Shown: one piece after another, positions 21,363 to 28,241 of the stretch
How positions within the stretch are numbered: the stretch's first letter is position 1
How the letters are laid out: the number at the start of each line of letters is the position of its first letter
Source of the DNA: Thermoproteota archaeon
Lineage (GTDB): Archaea > Thermoproteota > Methanomethylicia > Methanomethylicales > B66-G16
Length of the DNA: 28,241 nucleotides
Assembly (NCBI GenBank): GCA_003649085.1
Contig: QMQV01000009.1
Span: forward strand, 1-28,241
Direction of reading: 5' to 3'
Program-made: the position numbers and the translations under genes
Notes under the pieces: generated by a model
Seen by the model: only the letters and a program-made list of their open reading frames with translations
The model's database searches: none
Told to the model about the DNA's origin: nothing

Positions 21363-23338
21363 TACAATACCTCGTAAACTAAAACCCACTTCTGAGGCGA
21401 AGCATAAATAAGCTTAAAGTGTTCAGGCGGCGGTATATCGATGTTGAAGTTACTCAAATATTCTTGTCTAAACGGGTAGTAAAGTAGCCGATAAAGAGTT
21501 GTATTACGCGCTTTAGGTCCAATAGGCCACCAAATGCCATGAATTAAAGCCAAGTAGTCTGAAACTTCAAATCCAGCTATGTGCATCATAGCCGTGGACT
21601 TACCAACTTCTCCTAGCATACGAGTAGGTATGTGAACGCCAGCTACAGTGCGCCACGGTTCAAAAACAACAAAATGCGTAACTCCTAACTGCTTAAAAAT
21701 CTTAATAGCTGTTTCCTCATCAGATAACAACGCTGTGGCAATGAGTTTTATCTGAGTGCTATTTGTTGTGCCATTATCAGCTATAGTAGACCTATTAGCC
21801 ATAACGTTAAGCCAATAACCGTAATCCCACCAAGCCCCTACAACTGCATCTTCAGGCAAATTGTCTCTTATCCAGGCTAAGGTTACCATCCAGTCGTCAA
21901 CCACCTTATTATAACCTCCAGCTGAAGAAGCTATAGCAGCTGGATGATTTGCTACCATTACCCCATTATATGCTATTGGAGTTACTACGACTATGGTCAG
22001 CAAGATTACCGCTAAACCTTGCCAACGTGTTGTTATTACCTTCCGCTTGACCTTTATCACGCCTTCTCTTATCTGCTTGGACGCTTTTGAAAGCAAGTAT
22101 GCCAACGTTATGCTAGCTAGCAACGCCACAGCTATATCGGCAAAGACTGTAAGCCTTATCATAACTGAGCCTACGTAAACGCTAACTGCGCCCAACACGA
22201 TTAGGGTTAAATCTGCTAATCTCAGCTTTCTCACGAGTAAGATAATACCTGCTACTGCAAAGACCAATAAATACCTAGTTTCCCTATACAACGCTCCCCA
22301 AGAAGATGGATGATGTTCTCCAACTGTGGGGAATACAGGCAGCTTTGCAGCTGCAAAGGGGTTGACTACAGCTAACAACCTACCTCCTAAACCACCGCTA
22401 GCCCAATAAGCGTAAATGCCAAGGGCAACAGCTATGGCTAAAGCTATTGAAGTATACAATCTAACCCTTTCCTCTTTGACAAAAGCAGATATTATTTCGT
22501 ATAAGACAATGGCTAATACAGCCAATAATGCTAAAGCAATCCTGCTTGAGGCGACAATCCTAGCCCCCAATAATGGTACTTGTGAAGATATTACAAGCGC
22601 TATTCCTATTGTTAAGATAAAGTTCCTCGCTACCTTCCTATCATATCTATTCGTTAAGATAGCGACCAACATCACGGCTCCATAGATGTTGTATGGGAAA
22701 ACGTAAGCTCCCCAGCTCGCGCTCATAAGCCCTAAGAATATGCCGCTCAAAATAGCCGATGTTGCTGTCCTTCTATTAACTGACCTTATGAAGAAGTAGA
22801 GCGAAAGTAGAAAGAATGGTAAACCTAAGCTTTCAGTATCTGTAAATCCAGCCGCTGTTCTAGTAATAATTGTTGGGCTAAGCGCGAAAAATGTAGCTGC
22901 TAAAAAACCTGCCACGTCATTGTAAACTTCCCTTCCAATAAGATACATAGCCAATGCCGCCACGACGCTAGTAACAACCGGCATGTACACAGCAACTTCT
23001 AAAAGGGTTACGTGAAGTCCTAGCCAAGATAAGAACACGTACGTTAAGGCTTCGAGAAACCCTACTCCTGGATAATCATATTTAGGCATGTAAATGCCCC
23101 ATGGATGCCACTGCCCCTTATCATACCAGTTATACCAAGCCGCAAAGCCGTTTTCCACAATAAACCTGGCGTTTTTAAGATGCAAATATGGATCATATTC
23201 GTCTAAGTATATCCCCCACTTAGTTGGTAAGAGTCTCACAGCCATCGTCAAAGCAACGATGCCGACTAGTATCCCAGCTTTAAAGGCTACATTGAATATT
23301 CTCGTCTTATCTTCAATGGATATGGACCCTCTTATCAT
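21359..23338 (-). CDS. aglB: oligosaccharyltransferase AglB (STT3 family)
   Basis: A membrane enzyme that transfers a lipid-linked oligosaccharide to asparagine in N-X-S/T sequons outside the cell. The 659-residue protein has a first hydrophobic helix (about 20-37), then the external acidic motif DEYD (46-49). A multi-helix membrane region follows up to about 460. It includes DTE (167-169), the second DXD-like motif, and TVGEHHPSSWG (338-348), the TIXE-type loop. The C-terminal soluble domain contains the diagnostic WWDYGYW at 503-509. The ATG at 23338 follows GAGGG. It is divergent from ileS and converges on nop10 with a four-base overlap. It implies N-glycosylated surface proteins. Confidence 0.96.
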   Translation of the reverse strand: MIRGSISIEDKTRIFNVAFKAGILVGIVALTMAVRLLPTKWGIYLDEYDPYLHLKNARFIVENGFAAWYNWYDKGQWHPWGIYMPKYDYPGVGFLEALTYVFLSWLGLHVTLLEVAVYMPVVTSVVAALAMYLIGREVYNDVAGFLAATFFALSPTIITRTAAGFTDTESLGLPFFLLSLYFFIRSVNRRTATSAILSGIFLGLMSASWGAYVFPYNIYGAVMLVAILTNRYDRKVARNFILTIGIALVISSQVPLLGARIVASSRIALALLAVLAIVLYEIISAFVKEERVRLYTSIALAIAVALGIYAYWASGGLGGRLLAVVNPFAAAKLPVFPTVGEHHPSSWGALYRETRYLLVFAVAGIILLVRKLRLADLTLIVLGAVSVYVGSVMIRLTVFADIAVALLASITLAYLLSKASKQIREGVIKVKRKVITTRWQGLAVILLTIVVVTPIAYNGVMVANHPAAIASSAGGYNKVVDDWMVTLAWIRDNLPEDAVVGAWWDYGYWLNVMANRSTIADNGTTNSTQIKLIATALLSDEETAIKIFKQLGVTHFVVFEPWRTVAGVHIPTRMLGEVGKSTAMMHIAGFEVSDYLALIHGIWWPIGPKARNTTLYRLLYYPFRQEYLSNFNIDIPPPEHFKLIYASPQKWVLVYEVLY

Positions 23339-23383
23339 CGCAAGCCCTCTTTATAATAAGAACACATAAGGTTAGCTTTGAGG

Positions 23384-23396
23384 TTAAAAATATAAG
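23384..23396. promoter_or_regulatory. AT-rich core promoter between aglB and ileS, possibly shared
   Basis: TTAAAAATATAAG lies nearly midway in the 106-base divergent gap, 49 bases before the ileS ATG and 46 before the aglB ATG. Read either way it looks like a TATA box (CTTATATTTTTAA on the minus strand). A second AT-rich run near 23350-23360 is closer to aglB. The ileS ribosome-binding site is the weak AAGGGG before its ATG. Confidence 0.45.
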
Positions 23397-23444
23397 TTTT
23401 CCACCTTGGATAGGGCAAATGAGAAGTAGTTAAAAGGGGTTGCT

Positions 23445-26400
23445 ATGGCGTTCATAGGCTTATTGCCTAAAGACTATGAGCCACAACGCTTTGAAGAAGA
23501 AATCTTATCGTGGTGGGAAGCCAATAAGATTAGGGAAAAGGTCAATCAGCTGAGGGCGAACGGCCCTAAATTCTATTTCCTAGATGGTCCTCCATATGTC
23601 ACAAACCCCATACACGTGGGCACCGCATGGAATAAAATACTCAAAGACGCCTACCTCCGATTTTACAGAATGAAGGGCTATCACGTTAGAGATCAACCTG
23701 GTTTTGACATGCACGGCTTACCTATAGAAGTCATGGTCGAGAAGAAGCTTGGCACATCCACTAAGCGCGATATAGAAGAAGTGATAGGTGTAGAGCGTTT
23801 TGTAAACGAGTGTAAAAGCTATGCACTTGAGAACTTGAAGATCGCTACAAACCAGTTTAAGTCATTAGGTGTGTGGATGGACTGGGATAACCCGTACATG
23901 ACGATAACCAACGACTACATAGAAGCTGTATGGTGGATGATAAAGAAAGCTGATGAAAAAGGCTTGTTAATGCGTGGCGTAAGGGTTGTTCATTGGTGTC
24001 CTAGGTGCGAGACCGTTTTGGCAGGATATGAAGTGACAGACGAGTATAGGCTTGTAAAACACCCATCCATCTACGTGAAGTTTCCGCTTAAAAACAAGGA
24101 TAAGGAGTTCATAATAATTTGGACTACGACACCTTGGACTTTGCCTGCTAACGTAGCTGTAATGGTACACCCTGACTACGAATATGCGAGAGTTAAGGTG
24201 GGGAATGAAGTCTATATACTGGCGATGGAGAGAGTACCGTTTCTGGTATCTAAGCTTAACGTAGATTATGAAATACTTGAGGTGTTCAAGGGAAGAGATT
24301 TAGAAGGGTTAAAGTATGAGCCACCACTGAAGGAGGAGGTACCTCTTCAATCCGAACTTACAAATGCTCACTATGTTGTATTAAGTGATAAGTACGTCAG
24401 ACTAACAGAAGGCACTGGCTGTGTACATAGTGCTCCTGGACACGGTGAAGAAGACTTCGAAGTAGGACTTGAATACGGTCTTCCTACACCATGTCCTGTT
24501 GACGAAAATGGACGTTTTACTGAACAAGCTGGAAAATACGCTGGCTTAAAGGTATTTGAAGCAAACCCCATTATAGTCGAGGATCTGCGCCGAAAAGGAC
24601 TCCTGCTATTTGAGGAAGAGGCTGAGCACAGATATCCACATTGTTGGCGCTGTAAGACACCTCTCATCTTGAGGCTCGCTGACCAGTGGTTTATCAAGGT
24701 GACGGATATAAAGCAGAGGATGATGGAGGAAAATGAGCGTGTCACGTGGGTTCCTGAATGGGCTGGAAAGAGTAGGTTTGGAAACTGGATTAGAGATGCG
24801 AAAGACTGGGTAATATCAAGGCAACGCTACTGGGGCATACCTTTGCCAATATGGATTTGCGAGTTATGTGGTAAATACGTTGTCATAGGTTCACTTAAGG
24901 AACTTATAGAGCGAGCAGTTGAAAAGCCAAAAGGCGACATCGACTTACATAGGCCTTGGGTCGACCAGGTTAAGCTCAGATGTTCTTGTGGCGGTATCAT
25001 GAGAAGGGTCAAGGACGTGGTTGATGTTTGGATGGATTCTGGAGCTGCTTCCTGGGCAAGCTTATCCTATCCAAAGAGAGCAGAGGATTTCCAAGCCTGG
25101 TGGCCAGCCGACTTAGTGCTAGAAGGTCACGATCAGACAAGAGGATGGTTTTACACGCTAATGGTATGCGGTGTAGTCGCCTTCGACCAAGCTCCATATA
25201 AAAGGGTCTTAATGCACGGCTTTTCACTTGATCAATATGGCAGAGCTATGCACAAATCCCTTGGCAACGTAGTTTACCCAGAGGAAGTTATTTCAAAGCT
25301 TGGAAGAGACGCTCTAAGATGGTATGAACTTAAGTGCACAACATGGGATGACTTAAAGTTTACGTGGAAGGAGCTTGAGGAAGCTTTCAGGGCTCTAAAC
25401 ATAATATGGAATACCTATTACTTCGCGAGCTTATACATGAACTTAGACAAATTCAACCCCAAAGCTATCAGCTTAAAGGACTTATTGGATAAGCTAAAAC
25501 CAGAAGACAGATGGATCTTATCAAGACTTAATAAGCTCATTGCTAAAGCCACAACAGATTTTGAAAACTTAAAGGTCTTTGAGGTAGCTAAAGACTTAAT
25601 GGACTTCTTAGTCAATGATGTGAGCAGATGGTATATCAAGCTAATTAGAAGGAGGACGTGGGTTGAGGAGGATACGGTTAGCAAGACGATAGCATATGCT
25701 GTCTTAAGCGATGTTTTGTTTAAGTCCTTAATAATGATGGCTCCTATAGCCCCCTTCATGGCTGAGAAAATCTATCAAGACATGTTCAAGTGTCTAGAGG
25801 ATATGCCTGAGAGCATTCATATGATGTTATGGCCAGAACCAGACATAAGCTTAGTAGATGAGAAGTTAGAAGCTGAAATGGGGGCTGTTAAGGAGCTTAT
25901 AGAAACTGCTCTCAGCATTAGACAAAAAGCTGGTATTAAGTTAAGGTATCCATTAACGAGAGTTATCGTAGTCAGCGATGATAAATTACTCAAAGATGCT
26001 GCAGAGAAGCTTAAGCACTTAATCTTAGACCAGCTTAATGTAAAAGAGTTAGACTACTTACCGCTAAGCGAAGAATTAAAGCTTAAAAACGTGATAATAA
26101 AGCCAAACTACGCAGTATTAGGACCTAAATTTAAAGATAAAACTCCTAAAGTTGTTGAGCTACTAACTAAGCTCGATATGCAAGAAGCTTTGTCAAAGCT
26201 GTCGACAGAGGGTAAAATACAGCTTAACTTAGATGGAGAAGTTATAGAGCTAGATAGAGACTGTGTAAAGCTTGAAGAAATGCCATTGGAGGGGCTTGCT
26301 TGGGAAAGCTTTAGCCGAGGACGCGTATATCTAGACACGAAGCTTGACGAAAAACTCATTGCTGAAGGGCTTGCTAGAGACATTGTCAGGAGAATTCAGG

Positions 26401-26639
26401 AAATGCGTAAGGAAGCTGACCTAAAGGTGGACGCTTTCATAGAGGCTTGCATAGTAGTGCCAAATGAAAAAGCTCTAGAACACCTTGAGCAGCATAAGAG
26501 TTACATAAGCCAGGAAACTAGAGCTAAGGTCTTAAACATAACGTTAAGCCGCGAGTTGAGTAAAGGCATGAAGTTGGTAAAAGAGTGGGATATCGGGGAG
26601 GAGCTTTTCATAATAGGCATAAACTACGATGTGAGCTAA
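23445..26639 (+). CDS. ileS: isoleucyl-tRNA synthetase
   Basis: Charges tRNA-Ile. The 1064-residue class Ia enzyme has the HIGH-type motif HVGT at 57-60 (NPIHVGTAWNK). The editing domain includes IIWTTTPWTLPANVAV and GTGCVHSAPGHGEED. The WISRQRYWG-like segment (WVISRQRYWGIPLPIW) and a zinc-binding CELCGK region follow. The KMSKS-type motif is RAMHKSLGN (Met602-His603-Lys604-Ser605), with histidine where serine is usual. A DALRWYELK segment and the C-terminal anticodon-binding helical domain complete it. The ATG 23445 lies after AAGGGG. The next gene starts directly after its stop. It must also charge tRNA-Ile2 if the CAU tRNA at 2699 is of that kind. Confidence 0.97.
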   Translation: MAFIGLLPKDYEPQRFEEEILSWWEANKIREKVNQLRANGPKFYFLDGPPYVTNPIHVGTAWNKILKDAYLRFYRMKGYHVRDQPGFDMHGLPIEVMVEKKLGTSTKRDIEEVIGVERFVNECKSYALENLKIATNQFKSLGVWMDWDNPYMTITNDYIEAVWWMIKKADEKGLLMRGVRVVHWCPRCETVLAGYEVTDEYRLVKHPSIYVKFPLKNKDKEFIIIWTTTPWTLPANVAVMVHPDYEYARVKVGNEVYILAMERVPFLVSKLNVDYEILEVFKGRDLEGLKYEPPLKEEVPLQSELTNAHYVVLSDKYVRLTEGTGCVHSAPGHGEEDFEVGLEYGLPTPCPVDENGRFTEQAGKYAGLKVFEANPIIVEDLRRKGLLLFEEEAEHRYPHCWRCKTPLILRLADQWFIKVTDIKQRMMEENERVTWVPEWAGKSRFGNWIRDAKDWVISRQRYWGIPLPIWICELCGKYVVIGSLKELIERAVEKPKGDIDLHRPWVDQVKLRCSCGGIMRRVKDVVDVWMDSGAASWASLSYPKRAEDFQAWWPADLVLEGHDQTRGWFYTLMVCGVVAFDQAPYKRVLMHGFSLDQYGRAMHKSLGNVVYPEEVISKLGRDALRWYELKCTTWDDLKFTWKELEEAFRALNIIWNTYYFASLYMNLDKFNPKAISLKDLLDKLKPEDRWILSRLNKLIAKATTDFENLKVFEVAKDLMDFLVNDVSRWYIKLIRRRTWVEEDTVSKTIAYAVLSDVLFKSLIMMAPIAPFMAEKIYQDMFKCLEDMPESIHMMLWPEPDISLVDEKLEAEMGAVKELIETALSIRQKAGIKLRYPLTRVIVVSDDKLLKDAAEKLKHLILDQLNVKELDYLPLSEELKLKNVIIKPNYAVLGPKFKDKTPKVVELLTKLDMQEALSKLSTEGKIQLNLDGEVIELDRDCVKLEEMPLEGLAWESFSRGRVYLDTKLDEKLIAEGLARDIVRRIQEMRKEADLKVDAFIEACIVVPNEKALEHLEQHKSYISQETRAKVLNITLSRELSKGMKLVKEWDIGEELFIIGINYDVS

Positions 26640-27755
26640 ATGCCTAGGATAGGCTTCATAGTCAACCCGATAGCTGGTATGGGAGGATCTGTAGGGTTAA
26701 AGGGAACTGATGGAAAGGATATTCTTAGAAAAGCTATAGAGAAAGGTGCTAAGCCTATTGCTCCACTACGAGCTGAAAAATTTCTTCAATACTTAGCCCC
26801 TCATAAGAAGTTGCTTGAGCTTATAGTTGCTCCAAAGGATATGGGAGAGTACGAATCCCTGAAAGCAGGCTTTAACCCAACAGTTCTTCCCATACAACTA
26901 GGACATGAGATTGACGCCGAAGATACGAAGAAAGCTGCTAAGCTCATGGCAGATGAAGGTGTTGAGCTTCTAGTTTTCTGTGGAGGAGATGGTACTGCTA
27001 GAGATGTTTTAAGCGCTATTGATCAGCAAGTGCCAGTATTAGGCGTACCTGCGGGCGTTAAAATGTATAGTGCTGTGTTCGCAAATGACCCATTTTCAGC
27101 AGCTACTTTGGTAATGAAGTTTATCTCGGGAGAAGCTGATGTGAAAGAAGCTGAAGTGCTTGATATAGACGAGGAAGCTTTTCGAAAAGACGTATTTAGC
27201 GTAAAGCTCTTCGGCTACATGCTAACACCTTATGAGCCAGAGCTTGTCCAAGGAGTTAAGGCAGCTTCGCCACAAACTGAAAGCGAAAAAAGCGCTCAGC
27301 TCGCTATAGCAAAATACGTTGTGGAGCAAATAATGGAGGATAACGTGCTCTACATATTAGGTCCTGGAACTACCGTAAAAGCAATATGCGATTACTTATC
27401 TCAGCCGAAGACGCTATTAGGCGTAGACTTGATGTTGAATAAGAGAGTTATAGCACGAGACTTAGATGAGCAAAGCTTGCTTAAGTATCTGGAAGAGTTT
27501 AAGGAAGCTAAAGTGATAATCACTCCTATTGGTAATCAAGGATTTATCTTTGGTAGAGGAAATCAGCAGATAAGTCCTAGAGTCTTGAGAAAAATAGGTA
27601 AGGAAAACGTAATTATCTTAGCAACACCATCAAAGCTCAGTGGCATAAAATCACTAAAAGTAGATACTGGAGATGAAGAAATCGACTCAATGTTCAGAGG
27701 TTATCTTAAAGTCGTAATCGACTATGGTAGGGAAAGAATTGTAAAATGTTCTTAA
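26640..27755 (+). CDS. COG3199 NAD kinase-like (ATP-NAD kinase family) protein
   Basis: A 371-residue protein of the ATP-NAD/AcoX kinase family. It starts PRIGFIVNPIAGMGGSVGLKGTDG, a signature of COG3199, and has the GGDGT nucleotide motif at 115-119 (LVFCGGDGTARDV). VPAGVKMYSAVFA and the late LGVDLMLNK, ITPIGNQGFIFGRGNQQISPRVL and STAFRGYLKV-like regions follow the family pattern. It is longer than the true NAD kinase encoded at 4526-5377. The substrate is not established for this group; NAD or a related metabolite is possible. The ATG follows the ileS stop with no gap. Its stop overlaps that of gcvH in a TTAA tetranucleotide. Confidence 0.88.
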   Translation: MPRIGFIVNPIAGMGGSVGLKGTDGKDILRKAIEKGAKPIAPLRAEKFLQYLAPHKKLLELIVAPKDMGEYESLKAGFNPTVLPIQLGHEIDAEDTKKAAKLMADEGVELLVFCGGDGTARDVLSAIDQQVPVLGVPAGVKMYSAVFANDPFSAATLVMKFISGEADVKEAEVLDIDEEAFRKDVFSVKLFGYMLTPYEPELVQGVKAASPQTESEKSAQLAIAKYVVEQIMEDNVLYILGPGTTVKAICDYLSQPKTLLGVDLMLNKRVIARDLDEQSLLKYLEEFKEAKVIITPIGNQGFIFGRGNQQISPRVLRKIGKENVIILATPSKLSGIKSLKVDTGDEEIDSMFRGYLKVVIDYGRERIVKCS

Positions 27756-28168
27756 CTGCTCTTTAGGGCTTCACTTCTTAGAAACTCCGCATACGCTTCA
27801 TCGGTAAAAAGCTCTTCTTTAGGAATACGCGTTGCCTTTATAACAGCTATCCAACCATCTCCATAGGGATCCTTATTCACAAGTTCAGGCATGTCCTTTA
27901 AGGTCTCATTAACCTTCACTATGACGCCGTCGACAGGGGAATAAACTTCTGAGACAGCTTTTGTCGACTCTATAGCTGATATAACGTCGCCTTTCTTAAC
28001 TTGTTTACCAACTTGTGGTATTTCAACAAACACGATTTCGTGTAAAGCCTTTTGAGCGTAATCGGTGACGCCAACTACGACCTCGTCCCCATCGATCTTA
28101 GCCCATTCATGGGTTTTTGTGTAAAGTAAGCCCCTCTTAACTTCGTAGTCTCCTACCTTTATTGACAT
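27752..28168 (-). CDS. gcvH: glycine cleavage system H protein (lipoyl carrier)
   Basis: A 138-residue lipoyl-domain protein that shuttles the aminomethyl group between glycine cleavage enzymes. It begins MSIKVGDYEVKRGLLYTKTHEW. The lipoylation site is ISAIESTKAVSEVYSPVDG with Lys70, and the C-terminal helical part includes LFTDEAYAEFLRSE. The frame also has an ATG at 28183, adding five residues (MGAFT). A TATA-like CACTTAAGTAT near 28206-28216 would start transcription close to 28185, so either a nearly leaderless start at 28183 or the family-like start at 28168 is possible. The partner P, T and L genes are not in the window. H-like proteins without the other parts can act in lipoate metabolism. 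Confidence 0.93.
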   Translation of the reverse strand: MSIKVGDYEVKRGLLYTKTHEWAKIDGDEVVVGVTDYAQKALHEIVFVEIPQVGKQVKKGDVISAIESTKAVSEVYSPVDGVIVKVNETLKDMPELVNKDPYGDGWIAVIKATRIPKEELFTDEAYAEFLRSEALKSS

Positions 28169-28205
28169 CGTAAAAGCCCCCATTACTTTGATGCTCTAAG
28201 TCTCC

Positions 28206-28216
28206 CATACTTAAGT
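28206..28216 (-). promoter_or_regulatory. TATA-like box for gcvH
   Basis: The minus strand reads CACTTAAGTAT about 25-30 bases upstream of the first in-frame ATG (28183), the distance of a TATA box from a transcription start. It suggests a very short or absent leader for gcvH. It is weakly supported. Confidence 0.35.
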
Positions 28217-28241
28217 GTGTCGTAAAAAGGCCAGTTACACA

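Noticed and set aside
1..28241. Mobile elements, CRISPR repeats, prophage or defence genes.
   Set aside because: I looked for transposase-like frames, repeated spacers and foreign-looking genes and saw none. Gene order and content are those of a conserved core region.

Overview
This is a gene-dense archaeal chromosome segment. Information-processing genes of archaeal/eukaryotic type fill almost all of it: Rpo subunits, TFS, PCNA, the PriS/PriL primase, GINS, SRP54, aIF5A, aIF2-alpha, Nob1, Nop10, Csl4, Dph2, AglB and eukaryote-type ribosomal proteins. Class I LysRS, a tRNA with an encoded CCA end, TATA-like boxes and purine-rich Shine-Dalgarno (SD) sites often followed by TTG starts also fit an archaeon. 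The DNA is AT-rich. A TACK-type lineage is my best guess, but one window cannot fix the taxon. I see no insertion sequences, CRISPR arrays, prophage genes or foreign-looking islands.

Layout. 1-229: intergenic, with a possible leftward gene start at the very edge. 230-2582 (-): an HD-domain hydrolase and class I LysRS. 2699-4002 (+): a CAU-anticodon tRNA followed directly by an NSUN6-like RNA m5C methyltransferase with an inserted PUA domain. 4018-5377 (-): NAD kinase and Nob1. 5543-9907 (+): aIF5A, a C/D-box-like RNA element, SRP54, TrmY-like, Pus10, eL21 and Rpo4. 9988-11996 (+): DUF655, KsgA/Dim1 and an Mtq2/HemK-type methyltransferase. 12058-15813 (+): uL16 (L10e), Dph2, a METTL5-like methyltransferase, Csl4, Rpo11, an RNase III-fold protein and a small unknown protein. 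15860-21362 (+): TFS, PCNA, PriL, PriS, GINS, eL42, eS27, aIF2-alpha and Nop10. 21359-23338 (-): AglB. 23445-27755 (+): IleRS and a COG3199 NAD-kinase-like protein. 27752-28168 (-): GcvH.

The shared theme is building and modifying the translation apparatus. Pus10 and TrmY would act in sequence on tRNA position 54. KsgA, METTL5-like and Nob1 act on the small-subunit rRNA, Mtq2-like on the release factor, Dph2 on EF2, and aIF5A carries the hypusine site. The replication genes are packed with ribosomal-protein genes, so replication and translation genes may be co-expressed.

The most interesting signal lies between aIF5A and SRP54. It is a C/D-box guide-RNA-like element closed by a 15-bp perfect inverted repeat, extendable to about 19 pairs. 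Its D guide is complementary to a CAU anticodon loop, with the methylation position falling on wobble C34. The right arm of its stem contains the SRP54 ribosome-binding site, so the element could be a guide RNA, a translational switch, or both.
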